Shown here piece after piece: positions 19,396 through 28,055 of a stretch of 64,000 bases of DNA. The notes under the pieces are model-generated. The model was not told where the DNA came from and did no database searches. It worked only from the letters and a program-made list of their open reading frames with translations. Made by a program: the position numbers and the translations under genes. This stretch comes from Acinetobacter baumannii (GTDB taxonomy: Bacteria; Pseudomonadota; Gammaproteobacteria; Pseudomonadales; Moraxellaceae), in contig NZ_CP046654.1 of NCBI RefSeq assembly GCF_009759685.1, positions 1,798,001 through 1,862,000 on the forward strand. The letters run 5' to 3'. Every line of letters begins with the position of its first letter. Position 1 is the first letter of the stretch.

Positions 19396-20655
19396 CTAAG
19401 AAGCTATGCGATTAAGTAGGTTTTTCGCATGTTGTTGTTGTTCTGTGTTGAATTTTTGCTCATTACTCTGTAGTAAATTACGCGCTGCTTGGTTCGCTCC
19501 AAACTTAATGTATTGTTCAGCTAATTTTAAATCGAGTTCATTTTCATTTATTTGTTTTAATTCTGGAAAAGCTTCTAAAAGCGGATCCTCTATTTGGGTT
19601 TGAGTAACCCTTTCGTTTACTACCTCATTATTTTGAATTTCAATCTCTGGCGCTGTAACTAAGGCAGGCTCATCTAATGAAAACTCAAGAGGTGCGATAG
19701 AAGTCGCTTCTAATGGGGTTTGTTCTATGAGCTTAATTTCATCTAATGATGGAGCTTGTTCAACAGATTTCGTCTCTGGACTTGAAGGATTTAAGTCAAG
19801 GTTAAAATCTAATGCATTGATGCTATTTTCTTGGTCTGCTTTTACCTCTACTGCTTGAGATTTTTCCTCAGTTTCATGCAGAGGGGCCAAGTCAAAAGAA
19901 AACTCTAAATCGGCCAGCTCATTTGTTTCTTGAGTGGATGATAACTCAGGTTGTTGTGCTGGTCGGTTGGTATTTTCCGTAGCCGAAGTCTGTTCGAATG
20001 AAAAGTTAAACTCTAAAGGTTCAATTTCAACAGCAGGTTCTTGTTTTACCGGCGTATAGTCTTTCTGTAGGCCATCAAAAGAAGCCTCGGAAGAACTTGT
20101 TGTTAATTCATCGAACTGAGCCGTTGTGTCTGTGTTTTTCGGTTCTTCATATGTTTGAGCTTGAGGGAAATCAATAGCATCAGGTTGTCTGGATGATTCA
20201 TATTCTTTTTGTCGAGTTTCTGCTTGAGCTGCTATTTCATTTAAACCTAAGCTACGAATATGGCTAATCAACTGTTGAATTGCAAATTCATCTTTCTGAG
20301 CAATATGAATTTCAAGAAGTAATAAATACAGTTCATGTTGAGTATTATCTTTTTTTAGCGCCTGATTGACTTGAGCTTCAGCTGCTGAAAACTGTTTTTC
20401 TTGAATGAGCTGTTGAATATTGTGTCGTAAAGCTTCCGGTACAGGATTACTTTGAGGGATAGCAGGAATATTTTCCTCAATGACCTTGGCTTTTATTTTT
20501 TCACGCGAGCTTTTGCTTGATTTAGCACTCGCTTTTTTGCCGGATTTTCTATTTATATTTTTTGGGGAAGTGGCCTCTTGTTTTTGACTATTCTCGCGTT
20601 TTTTTAAAATAACGGCGACCACGAGTAATATGATAAACGGAATCACATATAACAT
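19396..20655 (-). CDS. FimV C-terminal-like protein (membrane anchor, TPR-type, acidic linker)
   Basis: This 419-residue protein starts with a membrane helix (MLYVIPFIILLVVAVILKKR), then has a basic segment, a helical TPR-like region (about 75-150) and a long acidic, Pro/Glu-rich linker. Its C-terminal helical domain (DLKLAEQYIKFGANQAARNLL) is the FimV C-terminal domain. In Pseudomonas, FimV is one long protein needed for type IV pilus function and polar signalling. Here the matching part is a separate gene with its own AAGGGGA ribosome-binding site. Confidence 0.8.
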   Translation of the reverse strand: MLYVIPFIILLVVAVILKKRENSQKQEATSPKNINRKSGKKASAKSSKSSREKIKAKVIEENIPAIPQSNPVPEALRHNIQQLIQEKQFSAAEAQVNQALKKDNTQHELYLLLLEIHIAQKDEFAIQQLISHIRSLGLNEIAAQAETRQKEYESSRQPDAIDFPQAQTYEEPKNTDTTAQFDELTTSSSEASFDGLQKDYTPVKQEPAVEIEPLEFNFSFEQTSATENTNRPAQQPELSSTQETNELADLEFSFDLAPLHETEEKSQAVEVKADQENSINALDFNLDLNPSSPETKSVEQAPSLDEIKLIEQTPLEATSIAPLEFSLDEPALVTAPEIEIQNNEVVNERVTQTQIEDPLLEAFPELKQINENELDLKLAEQYIKFGANQAARNLLQSNEQKFNTEQQQHAKNLLNRIAS

Positions 20656-20714
20656 TACTTTCCCCTTAAAAAATAAATATTTGCAATATAAAGCGTGCTA
20701 ACTCTGGTTTTAAC

Positions 20715-22079
20715 TTAATGTTTTTGCTTGTGAGTTTGTTGCTGTGCCTGTAATTGCTGTTGTAACTCTGCCAAACGCGCATTCAAGAGTTGAATACGTT
20801 GGTCTTTTAAACTTAAAGTTTGATTTAGTTTGGTTACATTCCTTTGTAATGTAACGGTTTTTTTGCGAGTTGTCATAACTTTTACTGCTAACTCAGTATT
20901 GTTTTGACTTTGTTGTGTGCTCTTTTTTGCACTTCCATGAGCAAAATTTGGGCTGTTCTCTGCCACAATGCTCATTTCAGCTTGTTGTAAACGATATTTA
21001 GCTCTGCCAGAAGAGGGTTTTGCCAAGTGAGCTTCACTCGATTTAGGTTTTAAATGGGAAGCTTTAGTTGTATTTGTTGTTAAGTTTAGCGAACTTCCCT
21101 GACGTAAACGGTTTACATCGCCTTGAATAAAAGCATGTCGATTTTGAGCTTGGATATCTCTCATGACTTTAGCTACAGGTTGTTTAGTTTGTGCTGCAAT
21201 ACGATTGGCAATACTCCATAAAGACTCGTTACGTTGTACGATATATTTACCTGTAGGTGCCGGGCCTTTATAAGTGCTAATTTTTTGCTTTTTCGACGCA
21301 TTTTTACTTAATACATTTTTTTGTTGAGCAGTTTTAGATTGCGCTGCTTTTTTGACGGTAGTTGTTTGATTGCCACCACTTGATTTGAGTGAAGTCGAGG
21401 GTTGTTTCTCTACAGCCGATGATTCGATATTCATTGTAGCTATAGTTGGCTGAGGTGTTTGAGTCGAAGGTTTTTCGGTAAAAGGAGCCACAGGAGCAGG
21501 GCTAGAACTATTCAAAGCTGGAGCAGTACCAGTGCTAATATTTAGATTATGTTCATTACCTGTGGTTTCAGCCACGTTTGATGTATTTTCAGTAGGTGTG
21601 TACTGAGTACTTTCAGGTAAATTTAGTGCGATATCTTTTTCATTTACGATAAATTGCGGTGAAAGTGGACTTTCGTTAATGGCGGCTTTTTTTATAGGCG
21701 ATGGCTTTAAAACGGTTTTAATATGTTGAAGACGGGTTGCGTTACCTTCACTGACTTTTACGACAATATTCAGTTCAGGATCGATAATAGGACGCGATGA
21801 GGTAATCACAATAACGCCAGAACCCTGACCATTTTGGCGTGTATAAAAGTTTAGGTTACCCGGAGGTTGATGAGTTACTCCCAAACCATTGAGATCATCT
21901 TGAGTGGCCAAACTGACTTGCAATGGGGTATTAGGATCTGCTTGCTGAAAATTCATTTCTGCATAAAGTAATTCCCCAGGTGCAGATTGAATTTGAATAG
22001 GATCTAATGTAATCGCATAAATAGAAGGCGAAGACATAATGGTGAAAATGGCAATTTTTAATTTGTTATATGCAGTCAT
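20715..22079 (-). CDS. FimV N-terminal-like periplasmic protein with LysM domain
   Basis: This 454-residue protein has a signal peptide, a FimV-type beta domain (LDPIQIQSAPGELLYAEMNFQ..., about 25-130), a low-complexity linker, and a LysM peptidoglycan-binding segment (about 278-330, YIVQRNESLWSIANRIA). It ends in a C-terminal coiled coil (LNQTLSLKDQRIQLLNARLAEL). This is the periplasmic half of FimV; the cytoplasmic half is the next gene, 59 bp downstream. The order asd-fimV-truA is that of Pseudomonas. Confidence 0.82.
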   Translation of the reverse strand: MTAYNKLKIAIFTIMSSPSIYAITLDPIQIQSAPGELLYAEMNFQQADPNTPLQVSLATQDDLNGLGVTHQPPGNLNFYTRQNGQGSGVIVITSSRPIIDPELNIVVKVSEGNATRLQHIKTVLKPSPIKKAAINESPLSPQFIVNEKDIALNLPESTQYTPTENTSNVAETTGNEHNLNISTGTAPALNSSSPAPVAPFTEKPSTQTPQPTIATMNIESSAVEKQPSTSLKSSGGNQTTTVKKAAQSKTAQQKNVLSKNASKKQKISTYKGPAPTGKYIVQRNESLWSIANRIAAQTKQPVAKVMRDIQAQNRHAFIQGDVNRLRQGSSLNLTTNTTKASHLKPKSSEAHLAKPSSGRAKYRLQQAEMSIVAENSPNFAHGSAKKSTQQSQNNTELAVKVMTTRKKTVTLQRNVTKLNQTLSLKDQRIQLLNARLAELQQQLQAQQQTHKQKH

Positions 22080-22171
22080 CTCAATCCATGACCTGATCAG
22101 TCGTAAAGTCGTTCAAAATTATACAATAATGGAATGTAAATAAATTGTTAATTTTTTACAAACCAGTTACG

Positions 22172-22206
22172 AAAAAGCCGATCAAATGTGATCGGCTTTT
22201 TATTTT
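22172..22206 (-). terminator. Terminator after asd
   Basis: The stem AGCCGATCA/TGATCGGCT is flanked by A- and T-runs. It separates asd from the fimV-like genes. Confidence 0.88.
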
Positions 22207-22227
22207 GACTGAATAATTCAGATCAAA

Positions 22228-23346
22228 TTATGAGCTTTTGTATTCTACTAAAATACGTAACATACGACGTAGAGGCTCAGCAGCACCCCAAAGTAACTGA
22301 TCGCCTACTGTGAATGCGCCGAGGTACTCTTTACCCATATTGAGTTTACGTAAACGACCTACAGGTACAGTTAGGGTACCAGTTACAGCAACAGGTGTAA
22401 GATCAGTCATTGATGCTTCACGTGTATTTGGTACAACTTTAGCCCACTGGTTTGAGTTGCGAATCATATCTTCGATCTCATCAAGCGGAACATCTTTTTT
22501 CAATTTGATGGTTAATGCTTGAGAGTGGCAACGCATTGCACCGATACGAACACAGTGACCATCGATAGGAACGATTTGAGAGTTACCTAAGATCTTGTTG
22601 GTCTCAACTTGTCCTTTCCATTCTTCTTTTGACTGACCGCTTTCAAGTTGTTTATCAATGTAAGGAATTAATGAACCAGCAAGTGGCACACCAAAGTTCG
22701 CAGAAGGGAAACCTTCACCGCGTTGTAACTCGGCAACTTGACGGTCAATATCAAGAATTGCAGATTTAGGATCGTCTAACAAAGTCTTGGTATTGTTATA
22801 TAAATAACCCATACCTGTTAACAACTCACGCATGTTTTGTGCGCCAGCGCCTGATGCCGCTTGATAAGTCATTGCAGTCATCCACTCAACCAAATTATTT
22901 TGGAAAAGTGCGCCAACACCCATCAACATGAGTGATACTGTACAGTTACCACCAACGAAAGTTTTAGTACCTTTCGCTAAGCCGTCTTTAATTACATTAA
23001 GGTTAACCGGATCAAGAACGATGATTGCATCATCAGTCATACGTAAAGTAGATGCCGCATCAATCCAGTAGCCATCCCAACCAGTTGCTTTTAACTTTGG
23101 GAAAACTTCAGACGTGTAGTCACCACCTTGACAGGTAATAATGACATCCATTTGCTTCAGACTGGTAATGTCTGTAGCTTCCATAAGTGCTGGGGCAGTC
23201 TTACCACCAAATGAAGGAGCTTCACCACCTGCATTACTGGTAGAGAAGTAGAATGGCTCAATATGAGCAAAATCATTCTCTTCAACCATACGTTGCATAA
23301 GGACGGAACCGACCATCCCGCGCCAACCGACCAGACCTACTTTCAT
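22228..23346 (-). CDS. asd: Aspartate-semialdehyde dehydrogenase
   Basis: Asd reduces aspartyl phosphate to aspartate semialdehyde, the branch point for lysine/diaminopimelate, threonine and methionine. It has the NADP-binding start [16 protein letters not shown], active-site Cys135 ([10 protein letters not shown]) and the [14 protein letters not shown] segment. I chose ATG 23346 (372 residues) because the family starts there and a GAGG motif precedes it. The frame extends upstream to 23409 with untypical residues. Confidence 0.96.
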   Translation of the reverse strand: MKVGLVGWRGMVGSVLMQRMVEENDFAHIEPFYFSTSNAGGEAPSFGGKTAPALMEATDITSLKQMDVIITCQGGDYTSEVFPKLKATGWDGYWIDAASTLRMTDDAIIVLDPVNLNVIKDGLAKGTKTFVGGNCTVSLMLMGVGALFQNNLVEWMTAMTYQAASGAGAQNMRELLTGMGYLYNNTKTLLDDPKSAILDIDRQVAELQRGEGFPSANFGVPLAGSLIPYIDKQLESGQSKEEWKGQVETNKILGNSQIVPIDGHCVRIGAMRCHSQALTIKLKKDVPLDEIEDMIRNSNQWAKVVPNTREASMTDLTPVAVTGTLTVPVGRLRKLNMGKEYLGAFTVGDQLLWGAAEPLRRMLRILVEYKSS

Positions 23347-23535
23347 GTCATTTTGCCTCGGTGCGTTAAAATTGTTAAAGGGGGAGTTGAGTGTATCAAA
23401 AGTGCTCACAACTGCAAGCGTTACAGAATCAAAACAGCAATTTTATTGAGTAGAATATCTTGTTTATGTTACATACAAAATTGATAAAGATGACAAAAAC
23501 ATTAAAAAACAAATCATCTTAAAAGAGTAATTTCA

Positions 23536-24657
23536 ATGATTTATATCGAAGTACTGGCAGTAGTGGTGATTTGGTTAAGCTTCTGGTCACTTATTCCTCG
23601 TGATGAGTGGTGGTTTCGAGGTGCAGATTTTCCAAGATTACAAATTCTGTTTATTGGCTTAATTGCTTTAATTGGTATGTTGTTTTGGCCGACCGAATGG
23701 GATGTATGGCGTGAGCTTTTGCTTGCGGTACTCATCGCAGCGATTGCCTACCAACTTAAAATGGTTTTACCGTATACGCTGTTTTGGAAAAAACAGGTTA
23801 AAAAGGTCAAACAGCATCAGCTAGATCCTACAAAACAGATTTCACTGATAGTTTCTAATGTGCTCACCCCGAATGATAAATATCATTTATTACTTGAGCA
23901 TGTACGGACGTTGAAACCTGATTTATTGCTTACTTTAGAGAGCGATACAACTTGGGAAAATGCTTTAAAAGAGATCGAGAAAGATTATCCATACCGTGTG
24001 CCCGTACCTTTAGATAATTTATACGGGATGCATTTATATAGCCGGTTACCGCTTAAAAATACTGAGGTTAAATTCATTTTAAGTAATGAAATACCTTCTA
24101 TTCATACCACGGTAATTTTGCGATCTGGCATGCCTGTTCAGCTCTACTGTTTACATCCTAAGCCACCTAGCCCAACTGAAGCAAAAGATTCAACACTGCG
24201 TGACGCTGAGCTTTTAATTGTCGGAGACCAAATTAAAGATCTTGATGAAAGTTGTATTGTGATGGGGGATTTAAACGACGTAGCGTGGTCACGAACAACC
24301 CGTTTATTTCAACGTATTAGTGGGCTACTCGATCCACGAGTGGGGCGACATTTTATTAATACTTTTCATGCGGACTATCCTTTATTGCGCTGGTCACTTG
24401 ACCATATCTTTCATAGTACAGACTTCGGTTTAGTAAAAATGCAGCGTTTATCTCATATTGGATCAGACCATTTTCCTGTCTATGTCGTTTTACAAACAGG
24501 TCGAATATTTGAAGAGATTCACGAGGAATTAGAACAAACTCAAGCCGATGAAGAAGAAGCTCAAGCCGCGATACAAGAAGGTATTGCTAAAGCTGAAAAA
24601 GAAGAAAAAATCGTGACTGATGAAATTGCACAGCCTTATAAAGAGAAAAATATATAA
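23536..24657 (+). CDS. YafD-like endonuclease/exonuclease/phosphatase-family membrane protein
   Basis: This 373-residue protein has three N-terminal hydrophobic segments (about residues 1-20, 33-53 and 60-80). An EEP-fold domain follows with MGDLNDVAWS (Asn/Asp metal motif), SLDHIFHS and the final IGSDHFPVYV histidine motif. This is the arrangement of YafD-type proteins. The C-terminal 40 residues form an acidic, Glu/Ala-rich coiled coil. The catalytic fold suggests phosphodiesterase activity, but the substrate is unknown. Confidence 0.85.
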   Translation: MIYIEVLAVVVIWLSFWSLIPRDEWWFRGADFPRLQILFIGLIALIGMLFWPTEWDVWRELLLAVLIAAIAYQLKMVLPYTLFWKKQVKKVKQHQLDPTKQISLIVSNVLTPNDKYHLLLEHVRTLKPDLLLTLESDTTWENALKEIEKDYPYRVPVPLDNLYGMHLYSRLPLKNTEVKFILSNEIPSIHTTVILRSGMPVQLYCLHPKPPSPTEAKDSTLRDAELLIVGDQIKDLDESCIVMGDLNDVAWSRTTRLFQRISGLLDPRVGRHFINTFHADYPLLRWSLDHIFHSTDFGLVKMQRLSHIGSDHFPVYVVLQTGRIFEEIHEELEQTQADEEEAQAAIQEGIAKAEKEEKIVTDEIAQPYKEKNI

Positions 24658-24664
24658 AGTGAGT

Positions 24665-24682
24665 TGTAAGCAATAACGTACA
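24665..24682 (+). promoter_or_regulatory. GacA-box candidate (TGTAAG-N6-CGTACA)
   Basis: TGTAAGCAATAACGTACA matches the GacA upstream activating sequence TGTAAG-N6-CTTACA at 11 of 12 defined bases. Its centre is about 65 bp upstream of the predicted start of the sRNA at 24739, the spacing known for rsmY/rsmZ-type promoters. Confidence 0.7.
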
Positions 24683-24726
24683 AAGATTTGAGTCTAGGTC
24701 CAATAGGCAGACAGAGTTAAAACCCG

Positions 24727-24732
24727 TATTCT
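24727..24732 (+). promoter_or_regulatory. Predicted -10 element of the sRNA
   Basis: TATTCT, about 7 nt before the predicted start at 24739. No clear -35 is seen, which is expected for an activator-dependent promoter. Confidence 0.5.
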
Positions 24733-24738
24733 ACATTC

Positions 24739-24910
24739 ATCGGCACACGGAAGCGGGAATGGATAATCCCAAGTAAGGATGCACTAAGCTGATATGGAAC
24801 GACATCACGGATAAGATGTTAGAACGGAAGCGATAAAAAGAATTATATACCCTGAAAGCACAACCTCATTTACCCGAGTTTTGCAGGACGCAGAACTCGG
24901 GTTGATATTT
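24739..24910 (+). ncRNA. Csr/Rsm-type sRNA (CsrA-sequestering RNA) candidate
   Basis: About 170 nt without a good reading frame carry seven GGA motifs: ACGGAA 24747, ATGGAT 24759, AAGGAT 24775, ATGGAA 24794, ACGGAT 24807, ACGGAA 24824 and CAGGAC 24884. Three sit in hairpin loops: GGGA/TCCC around ATGGATAA (24755-24770), ACATC/GATGT around ACGGATAA (24802-24819), and the loop of the terminator. ANGGA in a loop is the CsrA/RsmA binding signature. With the GacA-type box upstream and the terminator, this has the architecture of RsmX/Y/Z and CsrB/C RNAs, which titrate CsrA. The exact 5' end is inferred. Confidence 0.75.
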
Positions 24911-24912
24911 TA
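24872..24912 (+). terminator. Terminator of the Csr/Rsm-type sRNA
   Basis: Nine-bp arms ACCCGAGTT/AACTCGGGT continue into a TGC/GCA pair with AGGAC at the tip, followed by TGATATTTT. The loop contains a GGA motif, as in known Csr RNAs. Confidence 0.8.
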
Positions 24913-25346
24913 TAGATATATCATTTAATTCGTTGTAAATAAAACCAATATTTTTAAGGTATTCTTAATTTTAAAATCTACTTAATTATAAGTCATCGTC
25001 CATAAATTTTTTTATATATCTGAGCAATTTTTAATGAAAATGGATACAAAAAACTTTTTTGTTAAGTTTTTGTTTTTATAGATTATTGACGGATAAATCT
25101 AGGCTTTGACCTATTTAGATATAAATTGGACTTGTTTAATTGGCAAATCTCAATAGAATGTGCCGATCGTTGACATGTTGGATCGTCAACAGGCATTGTT
25201 GTTTACTTCGCCGGATCGGCGGGTTGTGATTTGCTTGTGCATTTAAATTTCTGTTTGGAAATTCGTGTACATATTGAGGTTTCACTCTAAAGTAGTGGTC
25301 TTCTCCCTCTCATATTTGATACTTTGCGGTGCATAAGGATTGTCTT
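24913..25346 (+). other. Intergenic region and structured leader of the symporter gene
   Basis: The first 220 bp are AT-rich without visible signals. From about 25160 the sequence can fold: GTTGAC (25169-25174) pairs with GTCAAC (25185-25190), CGCCG pairs with CGGCG around GAT (25209-25221), and GCCGATC (25162-25168) is fully complementary to GATCGGC (25214-25220). The last two pairings exclude each other, so two alternative folds are possible in the presumed 5' UTR. The promoter was not identified. Confidence 0.45.
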
Positions 25347-26633
25347 ATGAAGAATTTTAAATTTAGCCTTGCATGGCAAATTTTAATTGCTTTAATCCTA
25401 GGGATAGTTGTCGGGGCTGTTTTACATAACCAGCCTGAAATCAAAGATAGTATTGTAAATAACGTTCTTACTCCATTAGGTAAGATCTTTATTAGCCTGA
25501 TTAAAATGATTGTAATCCCAATCGTTTTCTCTACATTGATTTTAGGTATTGCTGGTGTTGGCAGTACAAAAAGTCTAGGGCGTCTTGGTTTTAAAACCAT
25601 TCTCTATTTCGAAATTATTACTACTATTGCTATTTTGGTTGGCTTGTTTGCAGCGAATATCTTCCATCCAGGTTCAGGCATTGATATGTCTCAACTGGTA
25701 CAAACTGATATTTCTCAATATAAGCATACAACTGAAGAAGTACAGTCACAGTCTCATGGTATTATCCAGACGATATTATCGCTTATCCCAACGAACATTA
25801 TTAGTTCAATGGCGCATGGCGAAATGTTGCCAGTGATTTTCTTTGCTGTGCTATTTGGTATTGGTTTATCTTCATTACCAGCAACAACAAAAGACCCATT
25901 ATTAAATGTATTTCATGCTGTATCGGAAACAATGTTCCGTGTAACACACATCATCATGAAATATGCGCCAGTGGGTGTATTTGGCTTAATCGCTGTAACT
26001 GTTGCAAACTTCGGTTTTGCTTCGCTTATTCCATTGGGTAAATTGGTTGTATTGGTTTATGGTGCAATCTTATTCTTTGCTTTAGTGGTTTTAGGTATTA
26101 CTGCAAAAATGTTCAGCATCAATATCTTTACTTTGTTTAAGATTTTGAAAGATGAATTAATTTTGGCGTATTCGACTGCAAGTTCGGAAACAGTTTTACC
26201 GCGTATTATGCAAAAAATGGAAGCTTATGGTGCGCCAAAAGCGATTTCTAGTTTTGTAATCCCAACTGGTTATTCATTTAACCTTGACGGTTCTACGCTT
26301 TACCAAAGTATCGCAGCAATCTTTATTGCACAGCTTTACGGTATTGAAATGTCAATCAGCCAACAAGTGATTTTAGTTGTAACGTTAATGATTACTTCTA
26401 AAGGTATTGCAGGTGTTCCTGGGGTATCATTTGTTGTGTTATTGGCGACATTAGGCAGTGTTGGTATTCCTGTAGAAGGCTTAGCATTTATTGCTGGTGT
26501 TGACCGTATCATGGATATGGCTCGTACTGCGTTGAACGTTGTAGGTAACGCGCTTGCTGTACTTGTAATCAGTAAATGGGAAAAACAATACGACTATGAA
26601 AAAGCTGCTGCTTATGAAGCATCTCTTAAGTAA
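25347..26633 (+). CDS. gltP: Dicarboxylate/amino acid:cation symporter (GltP/DAACS family)
   Basis: This 428-residue membrane protein has about eight helices. It carries the family hallmarks ASSETVLPRIM (the serine-rich hairpin), NLDGSTLYQSIAAIF in place of the NMDGT motif, and GIAGVPGVSFVVLLATL. It probably imports glutamate, aspartate or C4-dicarboxylates with protons or sodium. The start at 25347 is set by AAGGA seven nt upstream. The upstream in-frame ATG at 25329 has no such site. It is a single gene with its own terminator and a structured leader. Confidence 0.9.
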   Translation: MKNFKFSLAWQILIALILGIVVGAVLHNQPEIKDSIVNNVLTPLGKIFISLIKMIVIPIVFSTLILGIAGVGSTKSLGRLGFKTILYFEIITTIAILVGLFAANIFHPGSGIDMSQLVQTDISQYKHTTEEVQSQSHGIIQTILSLIPTNIISSMAHGEMLPVIFFAVLFGIGLSSLPATTKDPLLNVFHAVSETMFRVTHIIMKYAPVGVFGLIAVTVANFGFASLIPLGKLVVLVYGAILFFALVVLGITAKMFSINIFTLFKILKDELILAYSTASSETVLPRIMQKMEAYGAPKAISSFVIPTGYSFNLDGSTLYQSIAAIFIAQLYGIEMSISQQVILVVTLMITSKGIAGVPGVSFVVLLATLGSVGIPVEGLAFIAGVDRIMDMARTALNVVGNALAVLVISKWEKQYDYEKAAAYEASLK

Positions 26634-26652
26634 TAGAGAAGTTTTTTAGTCG

Positions 26653-26684
26653 AAAAAACCCGCGAACATCGCGGGTTTTTTTTA
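26653..26684. terminator. Bidirectional terminator, symporter gene / lpsB
   Basis: An A-run, CCCGCGA, a short loop, TCGCGGG and a T-run lie between convergent genes. Confidence 0.92.
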
Positions 26685-26689
26685 TTGGG

Positions 26690-27790
26690 TTATTTCAATA
26701 CACTTTGATATAGCTCAAGGGTTTGGTCACACATATCTTTTAAACTAAACATTGTCACAGGAGCGACTGTTTGAGGTTGTTCAATATGATGCTTTACTAT
26801 TTCTAATAAAGCTTTTTCATTTTCTGCTTCAACAAGACCCTGCGGGTACACATGAGATAAAATCTCGGCAACACCTCCACGGTTCCAGCCAATGACCGGC
26901 GTACCGACAGAGAGCGCTTCTAATGCTGTTCTACCGAATGTTTCTGCTTGATTGGATAGAGAGAGCACTATATCGCTAAAAGCGAGCCATTCGCGTATAT
27001 CTGAGCGATGTCCTACAAATGTAATTTTATCTGCAAGTCCTTTGCTTTGAATGGTGTTTTGCAACTCACTTAAATAGGCTTGTTTTTTTACATCAGCCCC
27101 ACCTACAACAACAGCATGCAGTTGAGGATATTGCGAATGAAGTTGCTGCATCAGTTCAATTAAACTTTCATGTCCTTTTAAACGAGTAATACGGCCAGGT
27201 AGGCAAAGTAAAAATTTATTTTCAAGTTCGGGAAAGTCGTTAAAGACTTGGTTAAACCACTGTGCTGAAGGTTGATAGTTATGCGGAAAAGCGGCAGGGT
27301 CAATTCCTCGATAAATCCGGATAATATCTTGTGGTGGACAGTTTTTATAATGGCCTGTGATGTATTTAACTACGCTGTCAGAAACAGCGATCACTTTTTC
27401 TGCCTGAGTCATGATCGCACTATAACGATTAACTGAATAGAAACCATGTACCGTGCTAATGAGGTGAGGGCGTTTATTCGCTGGTATTTTTCTTAAAGCG
27501 AAGTGGGTTAGCCATGCAGGTACGCGAGAGCGCACATGTACAATGTCTGGTTGGTGTTCTTCAATAAGCTGACGTAATGGACGGATTTGCCACAAGCTCG
27601 ACAATGATTTTTTATGAATCGGCAGTGTTAAGTGTGTGGAACCTTCAGCTTCAAGTTGTGAGACCAAACGCCCGCCATTAGACACAACTAGAGACTGATG
27701 ACCTTGTGCAACCAGTGCACGTGCAATTTCCAGTGTGCCGCGTTCTACGCCACCGCTATTGAGTTCTGGGAGAAGTTGCATCACTTTCAT
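26690..27790 (-). CDS. lpsB: LPS/LOS core glycosyltransferase, LpsB-like (GT4)
   Basis: This 366-residue GT-B glycosyltransferase has the N-terminal acceptor domain start LLPELNSGGVERGTLEIARAL. Its donor-domain signature is SLSNQAETFGRTALEALSVGTPVIG, with the paired Glu of family GT4. Length and position next to a lipid A acyltransferase match the LpsB core glycosyltransferase of Acinetobacter baumannii, which is needed for complete lipooligosaccharide. The sugar transferred cannot be read from the sequence. It lies 265 bp downstream of the acyltransferase gene on the same strand. Confidence 0.85.
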   Translation of the reverse strand: MKVMQLLPELNSGGVERGTLEIARALVAQGHQSLVVSNGGRLVSQLEAEGSTHLTLPIHKKSLSSLWQIRPLRQLIEEHQPDIVHVRSRVPAWLTHFALRKIPANKRPHLISTVHGFYSVNRYSAIMTQAEKVIAVSDSVVKYITGHYKNCPPQDIIRIYRGIDPAAFPHNYQPSAQWFNQVFNDFPELENKFLLCLPGRITRLKGHESLIELMQQLHSQYPQLHAVVVGGADVKKQAYLSELQNTIQSKGLADKITFVGHRSDIREWLAFSDIVLSLSNQAETFGRTALEALSVGTPVIGWNRGGVAEILSHVYPQGLVEAENEKALLEIVKHHIEQPQTVAPVTMFSLKDMCDQTLELYQSVLK

Positions 27791-27880
27791 TATTTTTTGC
27801 CTTATACGTTCATAAAAGATGGATCATCCATAGATACATCATCTCAAACTAAATCATTATCCAGAGTTTACTATCGTGAT

Positions 27881-27973
27881 AGCGACATGGATGTCGCTGT
27901 TGCGTTGTGTTACAAGGATGTAACATCAGCGGAACAAAGGATTTTTGCTTACTTTTTATCCCTAAAAAGTAAG
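27881..27973. repeat. Cluster of three perfect hairpins between lpxL-like gene and lpsB
   Basis: Three consecutive perfect inverted repeats occur within 93 bp. AGCGACA/TGTCGCT has loop TGGA (27881-27898). TGTTACA/TGTAACA has loop AGGA (27908-27925). CTTACTTTTTA/TAAAAAGTAAG has loop TCCC (27948-27973). Such a tight hairpin cluster in an intergenic gap is typical of REP/MITE-like short repeats. The rest of the 265-bp gap (27791-28055) shows no gene that I can support. Confidence 0.6.
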
Positions 27974-28055
27974 GTCTGCCTATCCGAAAGTCTTTGAATA
28001 TCACTTTAAATCGAGGCTGTGCCTATTACTAATCTAAAATTATTACAGCCTTATC

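Noticed and set aside
20656..20714. Frameshift splitting fimV
   Set aside because: The gap has a stop and a strong ribosome-binding site, and the second gene starts with its own membrane helix; this looks like two real genes.
27881..27973. Second Csr-type RNA
   Set aside because: Two GGA loops are present, but I found no GacA box, promoter or terminator on the plus strand; a repeat element is more likely.
27698..27997. 99-codon frame on the plus strand
   Set aside because: It overlaps the lpsB start antisense and then runs through three perfect hairpins, so the frame is a by-product of the repeat structure. No ribosome-binding site or family.
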